Source: Calamus simplicifolius (Eukaryota > Streptophyta > Magnoliopsida > Arecales > Arecaceae). Taken from it: DNA of 64,000 nucleotides. Within the stretch, counting starts at the first letter, position 1. Every line of letters begins with the position of its first letter. The DNA is taken from the NCBI GenBank assembly GCA_900491605.1, contig UESW01004361.1, forward strand, positions 136,094-200,093, in the 5' to 3' direction. This document shows, piece by piece, positions 1-12,200 of this stretch. The notes below the pieces were generated by a model. That model saw only the letters and a list, made by a program, of their open reading frames with translations. It ran no database searches and had not been told where the DNA came from. Position numbers and translations under genes: made by a program.

Positions 1-263
1 TTTCATCCCCAAGCCATCCTTCCAATTTCTTGTGAAAGATGGGTTATTTGAATGCACATTAACTTTACCCCCAAATGCGGCATTTCAAAGACTAGTAGGT
101 CCTCTGAGCAGCAATGCTAACTTAGCAAAGCAGCTGGTGTCCTTAAAGGCCTGTAAAAAACTGCACAAGTTGGGAGCGCTTAGTGACCATCTTCTTCCTT
201 TTTGTGAAGAGCCTCTGGAGACTGATATTGCTGGAATAAACATAGATTATACTTCTGGGGCAG
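1..263 (+). CDS. DCL3: DCL3 exon A: Dicer dimerisation (DUF283) domain
   Basis: Open in frame 2 from the window edge. It reads into the dimerisation domain with the conserved stretches LTLPPNAAFQ, NANLAKQLVSLKACKKLH and LGALSDHLLP. The donor is at 264-265 (gcag/GTATCT), phase 1. The reading frame runs on into the intron to 373, but that tail is not Dicer sequence. This domain binds the helicase and accessory dsRNA-binding proteins in the family. The exon start is beyond the left edge. Confidence 0.93.
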
Positions 264-3200
264 GTATCTTATGCAAGTTCTATATTTTTATATCTAGGGA
301 TAGTGCCACATATTTTCAGAGTGATCCTTGTTGGAAATGGGTTTGCAGACTAGTTGGTCCACGTGATGAATAAGCCACATCAGATTAGAATCCTCCTTTT
401 TTTGTCTGTGTGTTTCCTGGGTGCCTTTGACTGTCTCAGGTGTATACTCTCCTAATTTGAACTATATTTGAGTCACAATATTGCATCAGCTTGCCAAAAT
501 GCATCCTTATTTGCTATGATATGTTTAGCCGATATCAGATTATATAGAAATAATATCAAGACCAAAACAAAGTGTTATCAAATCTGTAATTATATTGCAA
601 GGTTCTATAACTCCAGGAATTTATATTGGGTATTGCTTGTTAAATATGCTATTTACTGTTAATATGACATATCTGAGGAGAAATGTACATTTTTAAGAGA
701 AGTTAAAAACTCAGTAAAATGGATGCGTGCATGCAAGTCAGCCTAGAACACATATTATGTACATGGAAAGAGAAATGTGCCTTTTATATTATATTGTAGA
801 TAACACATTCACTTCTTAGCAATTCCTAGAACAGATCATTTGCTTATAAGATGGTGAGTGTTTTATTATTTATTACTCATTTTCAGTAGTTCTAAGCCCA
901 GGTACTTCAGGAAACCATACTTAGCAAACAAGCCCTAATATATATAGTTCATCTTTTTGACTGAAGTTTATCGGTGTATGGTTATCATAAGTCATTTATT
1001 GGATCTCATCATCCAATTTCAACCTTTATAGGCCTAGGAATGGTGGCCTGAAGGGTCTTTTAGAATTTGTTTCTTTGTTGGAGTCCATATTCATAGAGTG
1101 TAACTATAGTTTAACGCTACCCGTTAACCTACTGCAACTTTCCTCCTTTATCCAAGACTGGCTATGTATAGGGAATTAACATAGCTTACTTTATCCATGT
1201 AGATAGGTGAAAAAAATTTGTTATTGTTGCCGCTGAAATCCGTCCTCCGACTCAGGCGCGGTCGATCTCCAGGAAGAGGGGGGGCGGACCTGCAAAAGAA
1301 GTCCACACGACGCTAGGGGTGATCCTCCGCGGAAGACCCTCCGACGCTCAAGTCAGTGGAGAAGAAATCGGCGATCAACCAGACAGTGGGGAGGTGGATC
1401 TCTCCGGGAGACCTCTCCGGGGGTGGCCAATCGGAGGCTCCAGAGGGTAGGAGCGCCGACGAGCTTCCGGCGAGAGCAGGAGAGCAAGAGTGGGGGTGTA
1501 AGCATGCAAGTGTGCGTACAGAGTTGCGTACCTGAGGGAATCTGTGATTGCGATATTTATAGACTGTCACCTGGGTCGTGAGCGCCTTCTGGAAGGTCCG
1601 GAGGTTGTTATGATACGGAGACGGACAGAATCAGGCCGTTGTGGGGCCGTTAGAGTCCGTACCCTGTTTGTTCAGAGATCGATGGCTGGGAGAGCTCCTT
1701 GGTGTCTCGAGATCGAGTTGAGTAGGCCTGGGGCGGTTACGATAGGCCACGTCCCGATATGATTCCTCGTCTAGGATGCCGTTCTGGTAGGCTCGGGCTC
1801 TCCTGCGTCAGGTTTCGTGGAGGTAGATAATAGGTTGTGGATCGCTCGAGGCCGAGCTAAGGAAGCCTGGAAGAGCCGAGCTACGGGAGCCCGGAGGGGG
1901 CCGAGCTACGGAAGCCCGGAGGGGCCGAGCTACGGGAGCCCGGAGGGGGCCGAGCTACGGAAGCCCGGAGGGGACCGAGCTACGGGAGCCCGGAGGGGGC
2001 CGAGCTACGGGAGCTCGAAGGGGCCGAGCTACGGGAGCCCGGAGGGGCCGAGCTACGGGAGCCCGGAGGGGGCCGAGCTATGGGAGCCCGGAGGGGGCCG
2101 AGCTACGAAAGCCCGGAGGGGGCCGAGCTACAGGGGGCCGAGCTACGGGAGCCCGGAGGGGGCCGAGCTACGGGAGCTCGGAGGGGGCCGAGCTACGGAA
2201 GCCCGGAGGGGGCCGAGCTATGGGAGCCCGGAAGGAATCGACCCCAAGGGACAAAGGGAGGAGGTTAGCCTTAGCCGCCTCGCACGGATATTAACGCAAT
2301 GATGATTTTACCCCCCAACACATGCCCTCCACTCCCTAGTTCGAAGCGTAGGTTCGGGCGTAGGGAGTACGAGTTCGAATGGCGCGTCTTGGATGGGATG
2401 TCTTGGTTTAATTGGCTTGCGCAATGATGCCCTAATTAATGCGACAGGGTCATCCTGCCTTCGGGGCTAAGTCTCCCTCGCGAGCGACGGCTGGGATTGC
2501 GCCACGCCATGAATCCCGATCGATCGGGCGTTTGTCGAGGCGATTTGGGATGCCTAGGATGAGACGCCCCACCTTTTTAGGGAGGCTTCCTTGGTGGAGA
2601 AGCGAAGTGACGGCCACATTGTCGCTATATATATATGTGCGTGCGTGCGCTCGGCGTCTTCTTGTTTTGCTTTCAAAAGGGTTCTGGTCTTTCATCTTCT
2701 TCGTCGCTTATTGTTTTCGTTTGGTACCTCTTTCAATGGCGATGAGTCCCGACGATGTGGCCTCCGAGGTCGTTGCCGAGGACTTGGGGAGGATTCACCA
2801 GCGGTATGGCTTGCCCTTGGACATCGTCCTACGGGCGTCGGAACCCGAAGAAAGGGTTACCCGAGATTTAGAGTCTGGGGTCTTCATCTATGAAGATAGT
2901 TTGAAGGCGGGTCTTCATTTTCCTCTCCACCCCCTGGTGAAGGAGATCATGACCCACTACAACATCAGCCCGTCAATGGTGGCTCCGAACAGCTGGCGGA
3001 ATATCATCGGATTCATCTCGATGTGCCACCAGATTTGGATCGCCGCCACCCTCCCCCTTTTCCGCACCTGCTACCACCTGATTCCCAGGAGGAAATCGGA
3101 GTGGCCCTACATCGGGCCCCGGAGGTCCTTCAACGTAATCGCGGATAAGCCCTCTTCCATCAAGGGGTGGAAGAGTCGATTTGTTATTGCAGAGGGAAAC

Positions 3201-6200
3201 GTCGGCTCTGACTTTCCTCGGGGATGGGGGGAGGTTGTAAGGGATGCGGAGACGCATCCGGCCTTGTCGGCACAGGAGGAGAAGGACTTGGACGTCCTTC
3301 GTAATGGTCAGGTGTTTTCGGCAAATGATCTGCTATCGGAGGGGGCCCTCTTCGCAGCCGGGCTCAGCCCCCTGGACCCGCAAGGTGAGTCTCTTTCGTG
3401 CAGTTCATTTTTCTCGATTAAAGTGCTCGGACCTGAGCACATGTGCTTTGATGTGGCAGCCGCAAAGTCGGCATTGTCAAACCTCTCCAAGAGGAAGAGA
3501 GGGAAACGCCCGAGGGAAGGGAGCGGTGTGGATAGTGGTCGGCCCAAAAAAAGGGCTCATACATCTACCAGAAGCCCGCCGGATGCCGGAGCAGTCGCAG
3601 CAGGGGTGCCGGGGGCGAGAGAGGATCCGGGGAGGGCGGTTATGGCGCCCGACCCTCTTGTGTTGGAGATTTCAGACAGCTCGGATGAAGCTCCGTTGGC
3701 TCGCCAGACCGCGTTCCCCTGAAAGAGGAAGCGGCGACGGATTCGGCGGAAGCGGCCATCTTCGAGGGGGCTATTGTCCCCGCGGGATCGCTACCACCCC
3801 CAGCGGGAGAGGAGACGGCCGTAGTTGAGGGAGCTCAGGGGGAGCCCTTGCTTGGTTTATCTGTCGGGGAGTCTGGTAGCAGTGAGGTCGGGCCGCCCTC
3901 GATGGGTCGAGAGGCGGGTCGAGGCTTCAGGGGAGCCTGCGGAGGAGATGCATGTGACGATAACCGGGAAGGATGCGTCGGAGGAGGGAGCGCAGCCAGG
4001 TGAGAGTCCCGCAATCGGGGCCCCCTCGAAGAAGATTTTGGGAAAGCTGGCACTTGGGCTGGCTGAAATATCTGAAGGAACCCAAGCCAGGGCCTTGATA
4101 GAGGAGGCTGGGATGTTGAAGGCCTCTCAGGCGGAGGCCGCCCAGGCCGGTCCTTCAGGCGGGGTTGGCTCATTCGGCAGCTCGAACGCTAGTGTTGAGG
4201 AGGCATTCTCTGCCATGATAAGGTCGGCCCTGTATCCGGGTGCGGATCCTTCGGCGGACAAGTTTGCCGACCTGGGGTTGGTCGACGCTGCGTTCGGGCA
4301 GCAAGGCATGGCAGAGGGCATTCATCTTCTTCCCGATATCGACAACGCGACCTTGATGAGGATGACCCGGGCCTACGCATCGCGGGTAAGTTGTCAATCC
4401 CGAGTAGCGGGTTTACTCTGGTTGACTTGACCTTCATGTATCCACTTTTTGTGTCGCAGAGTGTTTTACTTTCTAGGGCGATATGTTGGCGCCTAAGTTT
4501 GGCGACAGGGGCCAGTGTCCAGGCCAGGAGGGATAATGCTGAGCTTCAGTCGCGGCTGAAGGTGTCTGAGAAGTTTGAGGAGCTCATGGACATGATGGAT
4601 GGGAACTTGAAGGGGGCAAGGGCGGCACACCAGGTCGCTCTGGCCGAGGTGTCCAAGCAGAAGCGCAGAGTGGAAGAGTTGCAGGAACTCCTGGCGAAAA
4701 ACGACAATGCATGCCTGGAGTTGGCCAGGATTGAGTCAAAACACTCCGTGGAGGTGGCGGCGATGCGGCGGGAACACGGCGAAAGTATGAGTCGGCTGGG
4801 AAGAGAGGCTGACGATGAAAGAAGGCGTTTGGCGAGGATGCTCGGCGAAGTGGAGAAGAAATTGAAACAACGTGATGGCGAAATCGCCCATTTGAAGGAG
4901 GGTGCTAGGTGGGACCAGGCGACGATAGCTCGGGTAAGCGACGAGTTATCCCAAGCCCGGAGGGATATTGAAGCCAAACAGCTGAAGATCAGCACTCTGC
5001 AGGAGAGGGTTGAGCTGATAGGGGCTGACAGGACGAGAGCCAGAAACGAGGCGGAAGAGATGGCCAAGAGGTTGGCCAAGCAAGAGGGGGAGGTACGCTC
5101 TTATTTTACCCTTTTTGTTTTTCCTGCTGGGTTCTCACAATGCTGATTTGATTTTAGATTTTTCAGATGGCGAAGATGGAGTCGGAGGTTCGGGCTCTTC
5201 AAGGTGAGCTCGCGTCCACTCGCAATAGGAATTCGGAGCTCGAGACGCGGGCTAGCGAGCTCGAGGAGCAAAACGTCATCCTGAAGGCCCAGGTGATTGA
5301 GGCTGAGAAACAGACGGCGGAGGCCAAGACGAAGCACGCCATACTCAGGGGGAGGCAAGACGCTATCAGCGTTGACGCCTTCCGTCATGGGAAGGAGGAG
5401 TGCTGTTGCCGCTGAAATCCGTCCTCCGACTCATGCGCGGTCGATCTCCAGGAAGAGGGGGGGGCGGACCTGCAAAAGAAGTCCACACGCGGAGGGACGC
5501 TGGGGGTAGTCCTCCGCGGAAGACCCTCTGACACTCAAGTCAGTGAAGAAGAAATCGACGATCAACCTGACAGTGGGGAGGTGGATCTCTCCGGGAGACC
5601 TTTCCGGGGGCGGCCAATCGGAGGCTCCAGAGGGTAGGAGCGCCGACGAGCTTCCGGCGAGAGCAGGAGAGCAAGAGTGGGGGTGTAAGCATGCAAGTGT
5701 GCGTACAGAGTTGCGTACCTGAGGGAATCTGTGATTGTGATATTTATAGACTGTCACCTGGGTCGTGAGCGCCTTCTGGAAGGTCCGGAGGTTGTTATGA
5801 TACGGAGACGGACAGAATCAGGCCGTTGTGGGGCCGTTAGAGTCCGTACCCTATTTGTTCAGAGATCGATGGCTGGTAGAGCTCCTTGGTGTCTCGAGAT
5901 CGAGTTGAGTAGGCCTGGGGCGGTTACGATAGGCTTTAGGCCACGTCCCGATATGATTCCTCGTCTAGGATGCCGTTCTGGTAGGCTCGGGCTCTCCCGC
6001 GTCAGGTTCCGCGGAGGTAGATAATAGGTTGTGGATCGCTCGAAGAGGCCGAGCTAAGGAAGCCCGGAAGAGCTGAGCTACGGGAGCCAGGAGGGGGCCG
6101 AGCTACGAAAGCCCGGAGGGGCCGAGCTACGGGAGCCCGGAGGGGGCCGAGCTACGGGAGCCCGGAGGGGCCGAGCTACGGGAGCACGGAGGGGGCCGAG

Positions 6201-9200
6201 CTACAGAAGCCCGAAGGGGGCCGAGCTACGGGAGCTCGGAGGGGGCCGAGCTACGGGAGCCCGGAGGGGGCCGAGCTACGGGAGCCCGGAGGGGGCCGAG
6301 CTACGGAAGCCCGGAGGGGGCCGAGCTACGGGAGCCCGGAGGGGGCTGAGCTATGGGAGCCCGGAAGGAATCGACCCCGAGGGACAAAGGAAGGAGGTTA
6401 GCCTTAGCCGCCTTGCACGGATATTAATGCAATAACGATTTTACCCCCCAACACATGCCCTCCACTCCCTAGTTTGAAGCGTAGGTTCGGGCGTAGGGAG
6501 TACGAGTTCAAATGGCGCGTCTTGGATGGGACGTCTTGGTTTAACTGGCTTGCGCAATGATGCCCTAATTAATGCGACAGGGTCATCCTGCCTTCGGGGC
6601 TAAGGCTCCCTCGCGAGCGACGGCTGGGATTGCGCCACGCCATGAATCCCGATCGATCGGGCGTTTGTCGAGGCGATTTGGGACGCCTAGGATGAGATGC
6701 CCCACCTTTTTAGGGAGGCTTCCTTGGTGGAGAAGCGAAGTGATGACCGCATTGTCGCTATATATATATGTGCGTGCGTGCGCTCGGCGTCTTCTCGTTT
6801 TGCTTTCAAAAGGGTTCTGGTCTTTCATCTTCTTCGTCGCTTATTGTTTTCGTTTGGTACCTCTTTCAATGGCGATGAGTCCCGACGATGTGGCCTCCGT
6901 GGTCGTTGCCGAGGACTTGGGGAGGATTCACCAGCGGTATGGCTTGCCCTTGGACATCGTCCTACGGGCGCCGGAACCCGAAGATAGGGTTACCCGAGAT
7001 TTAGAGTCTGAGGTCTTCATCTACGAAGATAGTTTGAAGGCGGGTCTTCGTTTTCCTCTCCACCCCCTGGTGAAGGAGATCATGACCCACTACAATATCA
7101 GCCCGTCAATGGTGGCTCCGAACAGCTGGCGGAATATCATCGGATTCATCTCGATGTGCCACCAGATTCGGATCGCCGCCACCCTCCCCCTTTTCCGCAC
7201 CTGCTACCACCTAATTCCCGGGAGAAAATCGGAGTGGCCCTACATCGGGCCCCGGAGGTCCTTCAACGTAATCGCGGATAAGCCCTCTTCCATCAAGGGG
7301 TGGAAGAGTCAATTTGTTATTGCTGAGGGAAACGTCGGCTCTGACTTTCCTCGGGGATGGGGGGAGGTTGTAAGGGATGCGGAGACGCATCCGGCCTTGT
7401 CGGCGCAGGAGGAGAAGGACTTGGACGTCCTTCGTAATGGTCAGGTGTTTTCGGCAAATGATCTGCTATCGGAGGGGGCCCTCTTCGTAGCCGGGCTCAG
7501 CCCCCTGGACTCGCAAGGTGAGTCTCTTTCGTGCAGTTCATTTTTCTCGATTAAAGTGCTCGGACCTGAGCATGTGTGCTTTGATGTGGCAGCCGCAAGG
7601 TCGGCATTGTCGAACCTCTCCAAGAGGAAGAGAGGGAAACGCCCGGGGTAAGGGAGCGGCGTGGATAGTGGCCGGCCCGAAAAAAGGGCTCATACATCTA
7701 CCAGAAGCCCGCCGGATGCCGGAGCAGTCGCAGCAGGGGCGCCGGGGGCGAGAGAGGATCCGGGGAGGGCGGTTATGGCGCCCGACCCTCTTGTGTTGGA
7801 GATTTTAGACAGCTCGGATGAAGCTCCGTTGGCTCGCCAGACCGTGTTCCCCCTGAAAGAGGAAGCGGCGGCAGATTCGGCGGAAGCGGCCATCTTCGAG
7901 GGGGCTATTGTCCCTGCGAGATCGCTACCGCCCCCAGCGGGAGAAGAGACGGCCGTAGTTGAGGGAGCTCAGGGGGAGCCCTTGCTTGGTTTATCTGCCA
8001 GGGAGTTTGGTAGCAGTGAGGTCAGGCCGCCCTCGATGGGTCGAGAGGCGGGTCGGGCCGAGGCTTCAGGGGAGCCTGCGGAGGAGATGCATGTGACGAT
8101 AACCGGGAAGGATGCGTCGGAGGAGGGAGCGCGGCCAGGTGAGAGTCCCGCAATCGGGGCCCCTCGAAGAAGATTTTGGGAAAGCTGGCACTTGGGCTGG
8201 CTGAAATATCTGAAGGAACCCAAGCCAGGGCCTTGATAGAGGAGGATGGGATGTTGAAGGCCTCTCAGGCGGAGGTCGCCCAGGCCGGTCCTTCAGGCGG
8301 GGTTGGCTCATTCGGCAGCTCGGACGCTAGTGTTGAGGAGGCGTTCTCTGCCATGATAAGGTCGGCCCTGTATCCGGGTGCGGATCCTTCGGCGGACATG
8401 TTTGCCGACCTGGGGTTGGTCGACGCTGCGTTCGGGCAGCAAGGCGTGGCAGAGGGCATTCATCTTCTTCCCGATATCGACAACGCGACCTTGATGAGGA
8501 TGACCCGGGCCTACGCATCGCGGGTAAGTTGTCAATCCCGAGTAGCGGGTTTACTCTGGTTGACTTGACCTTCATGTATCCACTTTTTGTGTCGCAGAGT
8601 GTTTTACTTTCTAGGGCGATATGTTGGCGCCTAAGTTTGGCGACAGGGGCCAGTGTCCAGGCCAGGAGGGATAATGCTGAGCTTCAGTCGCGGCTGAAGA
8701 TGTCTGAGAAGTTTGAGGAGCTCATGGACATGATGGATGGGAACTTGAAGGGGGCAAGGGCGGCACACCAGGTCGCTCTGGCCGAGGTGTCCAAGCAGAA
8801 GCGCAGAGTGGAAGAGTTGCAGGAACTCCTGGCGAAAAATGACAATGCGTGCCTGGAGTTGGCCAGGATTGAGTCAAAACACTCCGCGGAGGTGGCGGCG
8901 ATGCGGCGGGAACACGGCGAAAGTATGAGTCGGCTGGGAAGAGAGGCCGACGGTGAAAGAAGGCGTTTGGCGAGGATGCTCGGCGAAGTGGAGGAGAAAT
9001 TGAAACGACATGATGGCGAAATCGCCCATTTGAAGGAGGGTGCTAGGTGGGACCAGGGGACGATAGCTCGGGTAAGCGACGAGTTATCCCAAGCCCGGAG
9101 GGATGTTGAAGCCAAACAGCTGAAGATCAGCACTCTGCAGGAGAGGGTTGAGCTGATAGGGGCTGACAGGACGAGAGCCAGAAATGAGGCGGAAGAGATG

Positions 9201-12200
9201 GCCAAGAGGTTGGCCAAGCGAGAGGGGGAGGTACGCTCTTATTTTACCCTTTTTGTTTTTCCTGCTGGGTTCTCACAATGCTGATTTGATTTTGGATTTT
9301 TCAGATGGCGAAGATGGAGTCGGAGGTTCGGGCTCTTCAAGGTGAGCTTGCGTCCACTCGCAATAGGAATTCGGAGCTCGAGACGCGGGCTAGCGAGCTC
9401 GAGGAGCAAAATGTCATCCTGAAGGCCCAGGTGATTGAGGCTGAGAAACAGATGGTGGAGGCCAAGACGCAGCACGCCATACTCAGGGGGAGGCAAGACA
9501 CTATCAGCGTTGACGCCTTCCGTCATGGGAAGGAGTGCAAACAGCAGATTCTCGACGAGCACCCGGAATGGGACCTTTCTTTCCTGAGTGCTGAAGATTT
9601 CGAAGATGGCGAGTCCGAAGAAGAAGATGAAGACAAATACGTTGATGTTTCTGACACCGAACTTGGCGCCGCCCCCGGTCCCAACGAAGATGCAGCTTAT
9701 GAGGGGCAGTCGCAAGCTGCCGCCGAGGGGGCAAAAGTATTGGAGAAGGGCGAGTCTAGTCACACTTTCACAGATGTAACTGAGGGCCCTCCTAAAGCTG
9801 ATGCAGCTCCCGGTTCTTAAGAACTGTTCTTGTGTCTTCGTTCTTTAGACATTTGTCTGACATTTCATAGTGAAAGAATTTCCTGTTTCCATTTAAGTGT
9901 CTTTCTCGCGTGATTTCGCTGTCGTTTAGTCTCGGTCGTGAACGACCTATGGCCCCCGGAGGCTCTTAGGTCATCCTTATCCCGAAATTGAAGGAAAACG
10001 TGCCGGCTAAGGTCGGTGGGCAAATCAGGTCGGCTTGGGCCGACGGACGAAATAGATCGGCTGGGACCGACGGACCAAAAGAGGTCGGCTGGGGCCGATG
10101 GACCAAAATAGGTCGGCTGGGGCCGACGGACCAAATAGGTTGGCGGGGGCCGACAGGCAAAATAGGTCGGCTGGAGCCGACGGACCAAAATAGGTTGGCG
10201 GGGGCCGACAAGCAAAATAGGTCGGCTGGGGCCGATGGACCAAAATAGGTCGGCGGGGGCCGACAGGCAAAAATAGGTCGGCTGGGGCCGACAGGCAAAA
10301 AGGCCTTTGCGCTTTCTGCTATTCTGTCAATCGTCCTAATGTTCTGCAGGCGATTCGGTTTTTATTTCATCAGAATGAATAATACGGCGTAGTGGGGGGC
10401 ATAAAGCCGCATCAGAGCTTTCCGGAAGGTGCTCTTTTCCCATGCGGATCGCTTCGTCGCATACGCAATCGCTCACCATTGGGGGACATTACTTTCGAAG
10501 GACGATATTCTGAATCCGCCAGTTTTCGAAGCATCAGTGGACGATTTCCTGCATTTAATGATCGTGATTCGGGATCAGAAAGGGATTTCCGTACACGTCA
10601 CAACTAAGGCGGTGGGCTTGGCGCGCAGTGGGGTGCTGCGTTCATCCTGAGGGGCCACGTGGAGGCGCGGGCCAGGTGTTTGAATCTCGGGACTTACAGC
10701 ATGGGTAGCTTTTCCTGGCCCATTTCCGCCTATAAAAAGGGGAGAAAGGGGTCATGTTTGGCTATCCCCGAAGTGTATTTTCCCTTAGAACTTCCATCAT
10801 GCCTACTTTTCTGCTGCTACGAGTGGGAGGACCAAGCTTCTTCTCATGGGCTCCTTGCCGTCGGACAGCTGGGGCGACCGGGGAGCTGCTGAAAAATGGC
10901 TCGCCCTTAGGGGATGAGTCCCGGAGATCACATGGAGAGCGCACATAGGGGGCGCAGAGATCACACGGAGAGCGCACATATGTGCTTCCGGTGCGATCTC
11001 TGCAGTTCCTGCTCGAAGACGCGGGGTCGGAAGTGCATGCGGGCCTCCCATGCCTCGCTTGAACTTCCCCTCCTTCCTGATTTGGATTCCTAGGCTCAGC
11101 CGCCTGGGGAATCCTTTATCACGCGGGAAGGGGGTGAAGGCGCGCCGCTTGCCGACTCCTTGTCCTTGAGCCTTGGCGGGGCGCGGCGGCACGCGCTCGG
11201 TCTGGGAGGGTGTTCCAACGCCAAGGTCCGCTGGCTTCCTACCTGCTCGCCGAGGGGTCCCCTGGTTGGATGGTCTGGGATGGCCATCCAGATATCTCGG
11301 TTGGGCCACCGAGATATCGCTGCCACTTGAAGCCAGTCGCAACTATTGGTCCATGTCGACCGGCTATTATCGGCCCGAACCGACTAGATGCGACTCGTCT
11401 GGCTCGGTGATCGGATGCTGGAGCGTCAGAGATTGGCCAGGTCTGCTTTGGAGCAGTTGCTCGGGTTTTGCATTTGCCTTTATTTTATGCATTTCAATGT
11501 TCTTGTAACGCCCGTGAGGCATTTGTAACTGATCTTGATCGGCAATAAAGAGAGTTATGTTCTGTTTTTGATCTCTATCTTTTCTTGTGCCGAACTTGTA
11601 GTCATTGTTGTTTGTGGGGTACAAAAGCGTTCCGTTCGTCCTTAGACGAGGGTCTCATGCCGCCCGAATTAATTGAGGCTCGTGCGCGGTGGCTCGGAGA
11701 TCGTTCGGCAAAACATGCTCCTTGTTTAGGTCAGGAGTTTGATATTTTCGTGTTTTGCCTTTATCGGAGCTCGGAGTATCATGAGTCGGCCTTGGCCCAA
11801 AGCTCAGTGAATTCGCACCTCCCTTCCCATTATGGTTCAGGGAATCAGTCACTCGGGCTAGTCGAGTTTCGGAGAACATTTTACTTGGCCCTGCCAAGGT
11901 TCGGAGAATTTTGTAGCTCGGCCCTGCCGAGGTTCGGAGGATTTTGTAGCTCGGCCCTGCCGAGGTTCGGAGGCCCAGTCTCAAGGGAGCGACTCAGTTG
12001 TCGTGGCGGGCCACATCGTTAGGTCCACTGGTAAGGGGCGTCAGAGCAGAACGGGTGGTATATCTGCCATGCTTTTATTGGTTCTTCCCAGGGGGACAGG
12101 TGATTGGCCGAATGCCAGACTTCTGCGTTTCCCGAAAAAGAGGCTAGTATTAAGAGGCTCGGGGAAGCGCCGATGCATTTATTGGCCGACTATGTTTGCT

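Noticed and set aside
1..373. ORF 32-373 as a small stand-alone gene
   Set aside because: It is the end of a DCL3 exon read through into the intron; the exon stops at the donor at 264.
1817..2302. ORF with repeated GPSYGSPEG-like peptide in the LTR
   Set aside because: Encoded by the LTR minisatellite; unit number and frame differ in every LTR, and it has no start context.
4546..5079. Minus-strand Ser-rich ORF of 177 residues (also at 8684-9217)
   Set aside because: Mirror of the coiled-coil coding region of the antisense gene; Leu/Ser-rich composition results from complementing Glu/Lys-rich codons.
9966..10298. Pro/Ser-rich minus-strand ORFs over 9865-10298 and 19315-19803
   Set aside because: Low-complexity translation of the ggtcggc minisatellite, open in several frames at once.
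10022..10300. Regularly spaced repeats resembling a CRISPR array
   Set aside because: Units are tandem without unique spacers and lie inside a plant LTR retrotransposon.
10429..10650. 73-residue ORF conserved between inner (10429) and outer (19934) elements
   Set aside because: The two copies are so similar at DNA level that conservation of the frame is not informative, and no motif is recognisable.
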